A DNA stretch of 64,000 nt from Dyella sp. OK004. GTDB taxonomy: Bacteria > Pseudomonadota > Gammaproteobacteria > Xanthomonadales > Rhodanobacteraceae. The position numbers were made by a program, and so were the translations under genes. Below, in pieces: positions 1 through 8,855 of this stretch. Within the stretch, counting starts at the first letter, position 1. Each line of letters begins with the position of its first letter. Location: NCBI RefSeq assembly GCF_900114495.1, contig NZ_FOZI01000005.1:1-64000 (forward strand). Reading direction: 5' to 3'. Below the pieces are notes generated by a model, which saw only the letters and a list, made by a program, of their open reading frames with translations, ran no database searches and was not told where the DNA came from.

Positions 1-345
1 GGGTTGGGGTGAGGGGTGGGTGCTCGAGACAGTGTTGCTAGTGATCACGTCGTGATCACCCGACAGCCAAAGTAGGAAGCCGCGAACCAAGGGCTTACCC
101 CTCCCCAACCCTCCCCTGTCCCACGGGACTAGCTTCGCGTCGCAAGCAGGGGAGGGAGCGAGGCGAAAGACCATCCCAACGTCTGACACTGGAAGAGGCG
201 TAGCTACGAAGCACATCGCGCTCTTCCGACCATTTCTCTTTGGTTACTTTCTCTTTGGGTCAGCAAAGAGAAAGTGACTCGGGCGCCGGCAGGCGTCCGA
301 AATGCCCGCTGCATAAGCGGCCAGGTCGCGACAACCCATCACTCA
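1..345. repeat. Composite dispersed intergenic repeat, copy A
   Basis: This stretch has no convincing gene. Positions 97-157 are the reverse complement of 28184-28244 with one mismatch in 61 bases. Positions about 165-215 match 31245-31290 and, inverted, about 28060-28105. Positions about 228-275 carry the paired TTTCTCTTTGG / AAAGAGAAAGT modules also seen inverted at 27995-28042. The order of modules is the same as in copy B, so this is one composite repeat and not chance low complexity. Confidence 0.75.
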
Positions 346-380
346 AAGCAGGAAGCCGCGAGCTGGCAAGCTAAGTGAAA

Positions 381-992
381 TCAGGGCGCCTTGCCTGCCT
401 TGATGTTCTGCACGATCGACAGCGACTTCGACACATGCTGTTTCGGCGTGAGGTGATCGTCGTCCGAAGAAAGCGTGGCAACGATCTGGCCGTTGCTGCC
501 GATCACGTAGGTCACGCGGGGGATAAAGGCATGGTCGATCACCGCGCCTCGCACGTCCTTCATGCCGGGCTGTGCTTCCATCGTTTTGAGGTCATAGGAG
601 GCAGCGACCTTGCCGCCGGTATCGGAGGCCACGGGGAACTTGCCGGCGCAGTAATCCGGGTCGGACGAAAACTGGTTGAGCCGTTTGATGCTATCGGCCG
701 AGACGCCGATGATGGTGGCGCCGGCGGCATCGAATTTTTCCTTCTCTGTCGCGAAGGTATGCGCTTCGATATCGCAGCCACCGGTATAGGCCGAGGGGTA
801 GAAGTAAACCACTACCGGCCCTTTCTTGAGCGCTTCCTTGAGCGAAAAGCTGAAGTCCTTTCCGGCGAGGCTGGCCTCAAGCGTGAAATCGGGAGCCGTC
901 GAACCCTGCTTGAGCGCGGCCATGGCGGGCATGGCGATCAGGAGTGCCGCCAGCGAACCAAGGGTCGCCGTTACAACAGAACGCTTTTTCAT
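381..992 (-). CDS. Exported peroxiredoxin (AhpC/TSA, thioredoxin fold)
   Basis: 203 residues. A basic start followed by a hydrophobic stretch ending in AMA (residues 1-26) is a Sec signal peptide, so the protein probably works in the periplasm reducing hydrogen or organic peroxides. The thioredoxin-fold body follows. The peroxidatic motif PxxxTxxC is complete (Pro66, Thr70, Cys73, in PSAYTGGC). A second Cys in DPDYCAGKF could be the resolving residue. Most AhpC/BCP proteins are cytoplasmic, and an exported version is less common though known in this order. It is a lone gene, convergent with repeat copy A. The electron donor is not evident nearby. Confidence 0.88.
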   Translation of the reverse strand: MKKRSVVTATLGSLAALLIAMPAMAALKQGSTAPDFTLEASLAGKDFSFSLKEALKKGPVVVYFYPSAYTGGCDIEAHTFATEKEKFDAAGATIIGVSADSIKRLNQFSSDPDYCAGKFPVASDTGGKVAASYDLKTMEAQPGMKDVRGAVIDHAFIPRVTYVIGSNGQIVATLSSDDDHLTPKQHVSKSLSIVQNIKAGKAP

Positions 993-1058
993 GCTTTATG
1001 TCCTCTGGATGGATAAACACCACGGTTACTTCTCAATGACTTGCAGGATACGGGCTGG

Positions 1059-1982
1059 CTAAGCTTGACCCTTGCTCGCGTGCGCTACGGCATTATGCGC
1101 GTGCAGGCTTTCCTGATGTTCGACCATGATCCTGAAGTCGACGATATCGCTGTCGGCATCGAGTGCTCGCTGAATGCGGCGGGCGGCGTCTTCACAAAAC
1201 ATCAGGTTGCTGCCGTTGGCGAGGGCGAAGGCCTGTTCGTCCTGGCGTTTTACCGCCGTTTGTACCGGTGTACCTAGCGATTGTTCGACGCGGTCGAGCA
1301 GGGCAATCAGGTTGAGCGGTGCGCCATCGACATAGCGTACCCACAACCGCGCAACGCTGCGTTGCGCATGGGGTGTGGCGATGATCCCTTTCTCGCTGCC
1401 TAGCCACGCCAGCACTGACGCATGGTCGACTGCGCCGGCATCGAAATCTTTTGCGAATTGTTGCTGGATAAGTTGGCGCGATAAGGCTGCCGAAGCAGGG
1501 CAGGTGGAGGAATAGACCACTTCGGTGCTCAGGCCCAACTGGAAGCCGTCGGCGCCCAGGCTGGCATCGATCGACACGGGATAGATACGCCAGCCGCTAT
1601 GTTCGCTGCGCAGCGCGGCGCGCCGGACCAGCTGATCGAAGCTTATGGTGATACGGGCGCGATCGGCCAGGCCATAGTGTGAATTAAGCAACGCACGCAT
1701 CAAGTCCTTCAGCGTCGAGGCCGTAAGCGCATGCGCGTTGAGATGCTCGTCTGCCAGCAAGTACAGGCGAGACATGTGGATGCCGCGCTGGTCGGGCCGA
1801 CTCAGGTTGATGAAGGTACCGATACGCGCGCTGCAACGCTGGATGTCGCCGTCGCCGGCATCGAAGCGCACCATCCCCTCGATGTTGTCCATGCCTACCC
1901 AGTCGAGCATGCCACCCCGATGCGGCGGCACGTCGGTCGCGACATCGGGCGTCAGTTCGCTGGTTTCGTGGATTCGTTTCAC
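1059..1982 (-). CDS. folE2: GTP cyclohydrolase FolE2 (type IB)
   Basis: 307 residues, the usual length for the family. Converts GTP to 7,8-dihydroneopterin triphosphate plus formate, the entry to folate and other pterins. Recognisable blocks are RGIHMSRLY near residue 67 and the metal-binding Cys in YSSTCPAS (Cys161). It is the last gene of a three-gene minus-strand operon, 21 bases after the flavin-reductase-like gene. FolE2 enzymes are metal-promiscuous and often back up the Zn-dependent FolE. Here the operon and the divergent carrier-protein reductase suggest a biosynthetic role instead, which is inference. No Zur-type site was recognised. Confidence 0.9.
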   Translation of the reverse strand: MKRIHETSELTPDVATDVPPHRGGMLDWVGMDNIEGMVRFDAGDGDIQRCSARIGTFINLSRPDQRGIHMSRLYLLADEHLNAHALTASTLKDLMRALLNSHYGLADRARITISFDQLVRRAALRSEHSGWRIYPVSIDASLGADGFQLGLSTEVVYSSTCPASAALSRQLIQQQFAKDFDAGAVDHASVLAWLGSEKGIIATPHAQRSVARLWVRYVDGAPLNLIALLDRVEQSLGTPVQTAVKRQDEQAFALANGSNLMFCEDAARRIQRALDADSDIVDFRIMVEHQESLHAHNAVAHASKGQA

Positions 1983-2003
1983 GCTGTATCCGCCATGCGT
2001 TGG

Positions 2004-2927
2004 CTAGACCTCTGCAAGCGGCATGTCCAGCCGGCGGCGATACGCTTGATGAAAACCGGCGGTGTGATGCAGCTGGGTGCCATCCGCCAGATGTTCGTCG
2101 GAAATGACACGGCCAAGAAAAAACATGTGCGAGCCGATCTCCTGGCTATGCACGATATCCAGCTCCTGGACGCGCAGCGCCGCTGCCACGGCGGGAATGC
2201 CAAATTCCCGCGACAGTCGCGCGGGAAACGGCAGCGCATTCCAGTCCATAAGCGGCTGCTTGTGATGCGCGCTGAGCTTGTAGACGACCGCCTTCATCGT
2301 CGCCGGGATGCTGGACAAGACAACCCGGCGCATCTCGCGCATGACCGGCATGGAAACATTGGTGCTGCGTAGCGCCAGCGAAAACAGGCCGCTCCGCTGC
2401 AGTGGGCCGATCAGATCCATCGGGAAGATGTTCTGATGGCCTGGCGCGTCGACCGAAACAAGGATGACCGGCCGTGGACACAGATACGCGATCATGAGCT
2501 GCTGCACCGCGGCAGGCTCCAGCCCGGCGTGCGGCGCGGATTGGTTTTTCTGCATGAGGCGGTTCTGCAGCCAGGTATTCCACGGGCGCCGCGGCCAGGC
2601 CAGGCAGCGGTGTTCACCCGCTGCCACGTCGTAGAGCGTGAGCGATGTGGTTTCGGTGATGACTGACGCCTTCTGCGCCAGGCGCAAAACGCCGAGTAGC
2701 CTGCCTGTGGCGCTGTCGCAGTACTCAATGACGGGACCCTGGCCGGCATCGATGCTGGTCGCAATCACCAGTGGCTTGAGTGAAGCCACAGTATGGTCAG
2801 CCGTGACATCGGCCGATTTGCCGTCCCAACGCAAGGTGGCGGTGACCATCTGTTGCGGAGGAGCAACGGCAACCGTCGACCATTGCGGCAGGGGGCGCAG
2901 GAATGGCCTTATCCAGTCCTTCCACAT
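2004..2927 (-). CDS. Flavin-reductase-like (FMN-binding split-barrel) protein
   Basis: 307 residues from the ATG at 2927, chosen because it lies one base beyond the stop of the upstream methyltransferase gene (TGACATG). An in-frame upstream start at 3068 would overlap that gene. The C-terminal 180 residues resemble the flavin reductase family (PRPVILVS, NIFPMDLIGPL, and SHMFFLGRV near the end), which binds FMN and uses NAD(P)H. The N-terminal 125 residues form an extra domain that I do not recognise. The protein may supply reduced flavin to, or itself catalyse, a redox step in a pathway with FolE2 and the reductase at 4082-7057. Substrate unknown. Confidence 0.75.
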   Translation of the reverse strand: MWKDWIRPFLRPLPQWSTVAVAPPQQMVTATLRWDGKSADVTADHTVASLKPLVIATSIDAGQGPVIEYCDSATGRLLGVLRLAQKASVITETTSLTLYDVAAGEHRCLAWPRRPWNTWLQNRLMQKNQSAPHAGLEPAAVQQLMIAYLCPRPVILVSVDAPGHQNIFPMDLIGPLQRSGLFSLALRSTNVSMPVMREMRRVVLSSIPATMKAVVYKLSAHHKQPLMDWNALPFPARLSREFGIPAVAAALRVQELDIVHSQEIGSHMFFLGRVISDEHLADGTQLHHTAGFHQAYRRRLDMPLAEV

Positions 2928-2928
2928 G

Positions 2929-3558
2929 TCAGGCGCGCCGGAACAGCAAAAACATGTAGAGATGGGTAGCCGTTCCGAAACCACGCGGAATAAGGCGCTC
3001 CAGCCGGAAGTGCGGTGCGGCTGACCGCGCCACGACACGTGGCGCAAAGCGATGGATGCCGCTTTCACTTGGGACGGCGTAGTGGCCGCTTCGCATAAGC
3101 TTCATGACGTTCGCCCGCCACCAGTGGTAACGTGCATCGCCGAGGTAGTAGGGGTTGAGCATGCTGGCCAGGAAGAAGCCGCCGTGATGGATCACGCGCG
3201 ACAACTCTTCAAACAGCGAGCTGTGATCCGCGAAATAGTTGAGCACCGCAAAGTTTGCCGTGACTCCCTGCACCTTACAGGCGAGGGGCGACGTGACCGT
3301 GACAACGGTTCCGCGGTCGATTTCGTCGCGGCAGTACTGCGCCAGGTACCCGCGCATCGCTTCCGAGGGCTCATACACGAAAGTGACATGTCCGCTGGCG
3401 GCATAGGCCTTTGCATCGATACCGGTGCCCGCACCGAAGTCGAGCATGTCGGTTCCAGCGGGCAGCAGCTCCAGCGCGATCTTCTGAAACCGGTCGCGCA
3501 CCGCCTGGTCACGCGGCGAGTTCAGAATGAACTTGTGGTACTGCTCTCCGGTGTGCAT
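2929..3558 (-). CDS. Class I SAM-dependent methyltransferase
   Basis: 209 residues. Motif I is LDFGAGTGIDAKAY near residue 39, the SAM-binding glycine loop, followed by an acidic residue in FVYEPSEAM (motif II) and the motif IV-like FAVLNYFAD. It is the first gene of the minus-strand operon, coupled to the next gene by a one-base gap, and divergent from the reductase gene at 4082 across about 520 bases. The substrate cannot be told from sequence. A small molecule made by this locus is the likeliest guess. Confidence 0.8.
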   Translation of the reverse strand: MHTGEQYHKFILNSPRDQAVRDRFQKIALELLPAGTDMLDFGAGTGIDAKAYAASGHVTFVYEPSEAMRGYLAQYCRDEIDRGTVVTVTSPLACKVQGVTANFAVLNYFADHSSLFEELSRVIHHGGFFLASMLNPYYLGDARYHWWRANVMKLMRSGHYAVPSESGIHRFAPRVVARSAAPHFRLERLIPRGFGTATHLYMFLLFRRA

Positions 3559-4081
3559 GTCGTCTTAGGCGGTCTTCTTTGGGCGCAGCCTGAAGGGGCT
3601 TGTTCGCGTGAGTGCCGACTAAGCCATGAAAGGTTGCGTCGGGTCATGCGCAGGCATGCGGACCCATGCGCGGTACGTGTTATGGCAAAGATCCGGGGTT
3701 GCTGCGGTGCGCCGGCGCGGTGTCCCGCCTTATCTAGGGTTTGACCGCATCGCTACTGAGCGATCGAGCCGATCGCAGTCGATAGCGAAGTCTGAACTTA
3801 GCAAATGACAAGTCGTCTAAAAAAACTGACCTTGCTTCCAGCTATAGATCACCACCAATCACTTGCCGTAGTCGCGGCTTCCAAGCCTCACGCGATAAGT
3901 GTGATGAGTGGCACGTTTGTCCATGTCAAACACGATGCAATTTGATCCGTCATTCACGGCGTCAGGCATAGAAAGAATGCGCTGAATTCTCCTTCGCAAA
4001 GCTTTTCTCAAGCACATATCCCAATCACATCGGACGAGGCGCCGCGCGTGAGTGCGGGGCGCTTTCAGGGAGGAATGGATC
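3559..4081. promoter_or_regulatory. Divergent control region with inverted repeat
   Basis: 523 bases between the divergent methyltransferase and reductase genes, with no convincing gene. Positions 3755-3779 hold an inverted repeat, ACTGAGCGATCG against CGATCGCAGT with a 3-base centre and one bulged A. It is well placed to be an operator shared by both transcription units. A Shine-Dalgarno AGGGAGGA at 4067-4074 precedes the ATG at 4082. No regulator gene sits beside it. Confidence 0.45.
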
Positions 4082-7057
4082 ATGGGGGCAACCACATCTA
4101 CGGTGCTTGACCATTTTCATGGTCAGGCCAATCAGCATGCTCGTGCTCTGGCTGTCATCGATCGGCAAACAACGCTGACTTACGAAGAGCTCGACAGGCA
4201 GAGCGATGCCGTTGCGGCCTACCTCATCGAGAAAGGCATACAACCTGGCGATCTGGTTCCACTGCTGGCGGATCGTTCTGCGGCACTTATCGTCGGATTG
4301 CTTGGTATCGCCAAAGCAGGTGCCGCCTATGTGCCGATTGATATGTCATACCCGGCGCAACGCAAACAATTCATCGTCGCGCAGACAGGCGCCTCGCTGG
4401 CGCTTACGACATCGAGAACCGCTTATGTCGCGGATGATTGCGAATGCGCCAGTATCCATGAACTGGTGACTGCGCCCGCATCGCCCATCTCGATTCGTCC
4501 TTCGCCGCAGCAGATTGCTTATGTCATCTTCACCTCCGGTACGACCGGTGTGCCGAAAGGCGTGGTGATTGAGCATCAGTCGCTGGAAAACATCGTCGCC
4601 TGGCACAATCGCGAGTTCTCGGTGACGCCGGACAGCCGGCTTACCTTGATGGCCAAGATCGGTTTCGACGTGTCGCAGTGGGAAATATGGTCCGCGCTTT
4701 GCGCTGGCGCGCCACTGTATTTACTGGACGAAGAGACACGCATTGATACGTCCGCACTCGTCGCTTTCTATGGGCGTAACGGCATTACCCACGCGTTCGT
4801 ACCTACGGTGATGGTGGCCGATGTCGTTGCCGTCACCTCACGTGTCCAGACGGCACTACAGTATTTGTTCACCGCTGGCGAAAAGCTCAGTCCCGTCGAT
4901 ACCGATTGCATTACTTATGCACTCATCGACTATTACGGGCCAACCGAGGCCACCATTTTCGCGACCGTTCATCGCGTTGTCAGTGCGACTTGCAAGTCGC
5001 CTTCTTCGATCGGCGTGCCCGTTGCCGGTGCGGACGTAGTGATTCTCGACGATGCGCTGGCGGATGTCGCCGTTGGCGAAGTGGGGGAGTTGTGTATCGC
5101 TGGGCCGGGTCTCGCGAGAGGCTATCTGAACGACGAAGCGCTGACGAACAAGAAGTTCGTCACGCGTGACAAAACGCGGCTTTATCGCAGTGGGGACCTT
5201 GCCCGATTTTTGCCTGACGGAAGCCTGCAGTTCCTCGGGCGCCGCGACGAGCAGATCAAGATCCGTGGCAACCGCGTTGAGCTTGGCGAAATCGAGGCGC
5301 AGCTTTTGCTGCTTCCTCAGATCAAGAAAGCCTCCGTCATTGTTACGACGCCAGACGATCCGGCGCGAAAAGAGATCGCGGCCTTTCTGGTGGTCAACGA
5401 CGATCAAGTGCCGGTGGATGGCCTGGTCGTTTCGATAAAGAACGCACTGAAGGCTATGCTTCCTGATTACATGCTGCCGGCGCATTACCTGTTTGTCAGT
5501 GCTATCCCGCTCACCGCAAACGGCAAAATCGACAAGCAGGCGCTGCTTCAACTCCATGCCGAAAAACTGGTCGATACACCGGCGGAAGCGGTGGTCTATC
5601 ACGGTCGGCAGCTGATGCTTGCAGGCATCTTTCGTGAACTGTTGGGTCATGGCGATTTTGGGCCGGATGACAGCTTTTTCGATATCGGCGGGCACTCCTT
5701 GTTGGCTGCCGAATTGATTGCGGCTATCTCAGACAAGCTTGGCGTCAAGGCATACATTCGCGACATCTATGAATACCCGAGCATCGCGACATTGACTGCC
5801 GAGCTGGAACGCAGAGAAGGCGCGGCGGCGCCGGTCATTGACGGGGAGCCCATCCGCGCCTTGCTGGATGATGTCTATTTGCCGGCGGATGTTTCTTTCA
5901 AGCAGGGTTTTCACACCGGGCAGATCACGACGCCAAGGCAGATTCTGCTCACCGGTGTGACGGGGTTTGTCGGTATTCACCTCTTGCAAGAATTGCTTGG
6001 CACCACGGACGCAACCATTCATTGCCCGATCCGATCGCACGACCAGGAACACGCGCACGCCAGGCTGGTGGAGTCCTTGAGCAAATACGACGTGCGACTG
6101 GATCAGGCGGACGTCGGCCGTGTACGGGTTTATGCCGCCGATCTGGCGGAGCCGGAGTTTGGCCTCGCATCGCACGACTATCGTTATCTGTGCAACACGG
6201 TCGATATCATCTATCACTCGGCCAGTGCCGTGAATTTTATCCAACCGTATTCCTACATGCGCAAGGACAACGTGCAGGGATTGCGAGAGATCGTTGGCTT
6301 TGCCGCAACCGGAAAACTCAAGCCCCTGGCGCTGCTTTCCACGATCTCCGTGTATAGCTGGGGGCATCTGCATACCCATAAGCGCGTCATGCGTGAAGAT
6401 GACGACATCGATCAGAATCTCCCCGCTGTGATTACGGACATCGGCTACGTTCGCAGCAAGTGGGTGATGGAGAAAATCGCCGACCTGGCGGCCAATCACG
6501 GTCTTCCGCTGATGACCTTTCGGCTTGGTTACGCCACCTTTCACAGCAAAACGGGTGTTTGCGCGAGTTATCAATGGTGGTCGCGGCTGGTCAAGACATG
6601 TATTGCGAATGGCACGGTGCCCGATCTTCATGATCTGCGCGAGGGCTTGACCACTGTCGATTACATGGTGCGTGCCATTGCCCACATTTCACGCAATCCG
6701 GAAGCGCTCGGCAAAAAATTCAACCTGATCCATTCCGACAGCAACAACCTTACGCTGCTGACTTTTTTCAAGAAGCTTGAATCGCATTTTGGCTTTCACT
6801 TCAAAGCGATTCCTTATGCGGACTGGCGAGGGCAGTGGGAGCACGATGCGGGAGCTCCACTCTATCCATTGCTGAGCCTGTTCAAGGACGTGATGTGCGA
6901 CGGCCAGTCCACAGTGGAGCTTTATCAGAACACCTATCAATGGGATTGCAGCAATGTTACCGAGTTCCTGCAGGGCAGCGGGATTGCCGAGCCCACCTTT
7001 GATAGGGAGGCGTTGCAGCGCTATCTGGAGCGTTCAATCGGGCTGACCGTTGCTTAA
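4082..7057 (+). CDS. Adenylation-carrier-thioester reductase protein (single-module NRPS-like)
   Basis: 991 residues from the ATG at 4082, which has AGGGAGGA 7 bases upstream. An in-frame GTG at 4052 lacks such a site. Order: adenylation domain about 20-500 with FTSGTTGVPKG near residue 150, DYYGPTEAT and YRSGDLARF; carrier domain with GGHSL and phosphopantetheine Ser539; reductase domain from about 610 with GVTGFVG at 625 (NADPH) and catalytic YVRSK at 789. There is no condensation domain. The protein should activate one carboxylic acid, hold it as a thioester and release it as aldehyde or alcohol. A hand alignment to GrsA gives pocket residues D-V-W-A-F-A-Y-I-F; the leading Asp suggests an alpha-amino acid. 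The substrate is not predictable. Confidence 0.9.
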   Translation: MGATTSTVLDHFHGQANQHARALAVIDRQTTLTYEELDRQSDAVAAYLIEKGIQPGDLVPLLADRSAALIVGLLGIAKAGAAYVPIDMSYPAQRKQFIVAQTGASLALTTSRTAYVADDCECASIHELVTAPASPISIRPSPQQIAYVIFTSGTTGVPKGVVIEHQSLENIVAWHNREFSVTPDSRLTLMAKIGFDVSQWEIWSALCAGAPLYLLDEETRIDTSALVAFYGRNGITHAFVPTVMVADVVAVTSRVQTALQYLFTAGEKLSPVDTDCITYALIDYYGPTEATIFATVHRVVSATCKSPSSIGVPVAGADVVILDDALADVAVGEVGELCIAGPGLARGYLNDEALTNKKFVTRDKTRLYRSGDLARFLPDGSLQFLGRRDEQIKIRGNRVELGEIEAQLLLLPQIKKASVIVTTPDDPARKEIAAFLVVNDDQVPVDGLVVSIKNALKAMLPDYMLPAHYLFVSAIPLTANGKIDKQALLQLHAEKLVDTPAEAVVYHGRQLMLAGIFRELLGHGDFGPDDSFFDIGGHSLLAAELIAAISDKLGVKAYIRDIYEYPSIATLTAELERREGAAAPVIDGEPIRALLDDVYLPADVSFKQGFHTGQITTPRQILLTGVTGFVGIHLLQELLGTTDATIHCPIRSHDQEHAHARLVESLSKYDVRLDQADVGRVRVYAADLAEPEFGLASHDYRYLCNTVDIIYHSASAVNFIQPYSYMRKDNVQGLREIVGFAATGKLKPLALLSTISVYSWGHLHTHKRVMREDDDIDQNLPAVITDIGYVRSKWVMEKIADLAANHGLPLMTFRLGYATFHSKTGVCASYQWWSRLVKTCIANGTVPDLHDLREGLTTVDYMVRAIAHISRNPEALGKKFNLIHSDSNNLTLLTFFKKLESHFGFHFKAIPYADWRGQWEHDAGAPLYPLLSLFKDVMCDGQSTVELYQNTYQWDCSNVTEFLQGSGIAEPTFDREALQRYLERSIGLTVA

Positions 7058-7453
7058 GTCCACGTTTCCCACGCGCCGCGCGGGCTTGATACGGCGGTTG
7101 GTGGGAGGACGTGCCTTTGCGCTCACGAGGGTCAATCGCTCGTGCGAGACCAGCATCTGTGCACCGGCGATCTCCGAGACGGGCCGGATGGGGTGTGGAA
7201 GTCTGTACGCACTTTGCTTGTCGCCAAACGGCAAAGTTTGTGCGCTGATCAACAGATCGAGCATTTGGTTGGAATGCTTCATCGACGATACACACCTTTG
7301 ACAAACAAAGTGTGTACTGAGGTGAGGGCGTACTACCTACATCTCTGCCGCGTATGCGGCGAGATCGACCCCGATCCACGCACACATAAATTTGCGGTGC
7401 GATGAAGATACTTAGCAACCGCCACGCCCGGTGGCGATTATCGAGAGCCATGT
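7058..7453. promoter_or_regulatory. Intergenic region with two inverted repeats, leader of the beta-barrel gene
   Basis: 396 bases without a gene. Two inverted repeats are visible: ACTTTGC (7211-7217) with GCAAAGT (7231-7237), and ACACACCTTTG (7290-7300) with CAAAGTGTGT (7306-7315). Both share the core CTTTG/CAAAG, so they may be related operators or a terminator for the upstream gene. Positions about 7339-7402 recur in degenerate form at 11288-11349 ahead of the decayed copy of the downstream gene. Confidence 0.4.
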
Positions 7454-8674
7454 ATGCATATTCGCAACCGTAGTTTCGGCGCGCCGGGGGCCAGCGCCCA
7501 GCACGATCGGCGCATCAGGTGCGTGCTCGTCATCGGGGCCGCGTTGGCGGTCGCCACGCCCTTCTCGGCGGTGATCGCGCAGAGCCAGCCTTTCGCCGCC
7601 TCCGGTTCGCCCAATCAAATGGCGGTTGCCACCGCCTTACAATCATTGCCGACGCGGAGCCCGCTGCGGACGTCCCTGCAAAGCCAGTGGCCCGCCGATC
7701 CGGGTAATGCACGCGCTGGATACGACCGTCTGTCCGGCGAGATCCACGCCGCGGTTGGCACGCAGATGATCGAGGACAGCCATTTCGCCCGCGACGCGAC
7801 CTTTGCAAGGCTTTCCTGCGCGGCCGGCTGTGCCGACGGCAGCCATCTGTGGGCACAAGCCGCCGGCGGCTGGGGCCACCAGGGAAGCAACGGCAATGCC
7901 GGCTCGCTCTCGCGCGACATGGGCGGCGTGATGGGCGGCATCGACACGCTGATCTTCGACAATCGTTGGCGCGTGGGCCTGTTGTTTGGCTACGACCATT
8001 CGTCGCTCACCGCTGACAGCCGCTACTCCACCGCCAGCACCCACGACACCACTTATGGCGCCTATGCGGGCACGCAGTGGGGCGAACTCACCTTCAAACT
8101 AGGCGCGGCTTTTGTGCGTCACGATATTGCCACCGACCGGTTCGTGCAGGTTCCCGGACTGGCCGCGGCCCAGCTCGGTACCGACTACTACGGGCATACC
8201 GCCCAGGTCTTCGGCGAACTCGGCTATGGCATGCGCTGGGGCGGCAACACATGGCAGCCCTACCTGCAGCTGGCCCAGGTGCGGCAGAACTTCGAATCGT
8301 TCCGTGAATCCGGCGGCCCGGCAGCGCTCGTGGGCCGCAGCCATGAAGCCGACGTGACCTATTCCACCCTGGGTGTGCACTTCGTTGCTGACAGCTTCCA
8401 ACTCGGCACGATGGCGGTGAACGCGCGCGCCGGCATCGGCTGGCGCCATGCCATGGGCGATGTGGACGTCAATCACGCGCTGGCGTTCCGCGCTGGCGGC
8501 AATGCTTATAACCTGCGCGGCCTGGTTGTGAGTCGAAATGTCGGCGTGTTAGACGCCGGCCTGGATTTCACTCTGGCGCCCGATGCGGTGTTTTCGCTGA
8601 GCTATACCGGCCAGGCCGGCAACCAACACACCGTGGATCAGGACCTGACTGCGGCTATGTCGGTGCGCTTCTGA
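7454..8674 (+). CDS. Outer-membrane autotransporter-type beta-barrel protein
   Basis: 406 residues. An unusually long basic start (about 23 residues) precedes a hydrophobic segment and cleavage near VIAQS, as in autotransporter-type signals. Residues 45-130 are a short passenger-like region with a CAAGC pair. From about 135 the protein is a run of alternating amphipathic strands (WAQAAGGWG, WRVGLLFGYDH, FGELGYGMRW) ending in AMSVRF, with the C-terminal Phe expected of BAM substrates. This matches the autotransporter barrel domain, PF03797 in character. With almost no passenger it is more likely a barrel porin or adhesin remnant than a toxin exporter. A decayed partial copy lies at 11288-11450. 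Confidence 0.8.
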   Translation: MHIRNRSFGAPGASAQHDRRIRCVLVIGAALAVATPFSAVIAQSQPFAASGSPNQMAVATALQSLPTRSPLRTSLQSQWPADPGNARAGYDRLSGEIHAAVGTQMIEDSHFARDATFARLSCAAGCADGSHLWAQAAGGWGHQGSNGNAGSLSRDMGGVMGGIDTLIFDNRWRVGLLFGYDHSSLTADSRYSTASTHDTTYGAYAGTQWGELTFKLGAAFVRHDIATDRFVQVPGLAAAQLGTDYYGHTAQVFGELGYGMRWGGNTWQPYLQLAQVRQNFESFRESGGPAALVGRSHEADVTYSTLGVHFVADSFQLGTMAVNARAGIGWRHAMGDVDVNHALAFRAGGNAYNLRGLVVSRNVGVLDAGLDFTLAPDAVFSLSYTGQAGNQHTVDQDLTAAMSVRF

Positions 8675-8855
8675 ATCGTGTCGGGGTGATGGCGGAGAAG
8701 CGGTCCGATCGCCATCGCCCTGACGGTACCAGCTTCGCTGTTGTGAAGCGCTTCGGTGTAGGCCTGATGAGCGCTTAGCGCGAAGGATGCCCAAAGCAGT
8801 GGGCAAAGCGATTCGTCTTTGTGGTCCGCAGATTGTCCAGACGGGTAGGCGGTAA

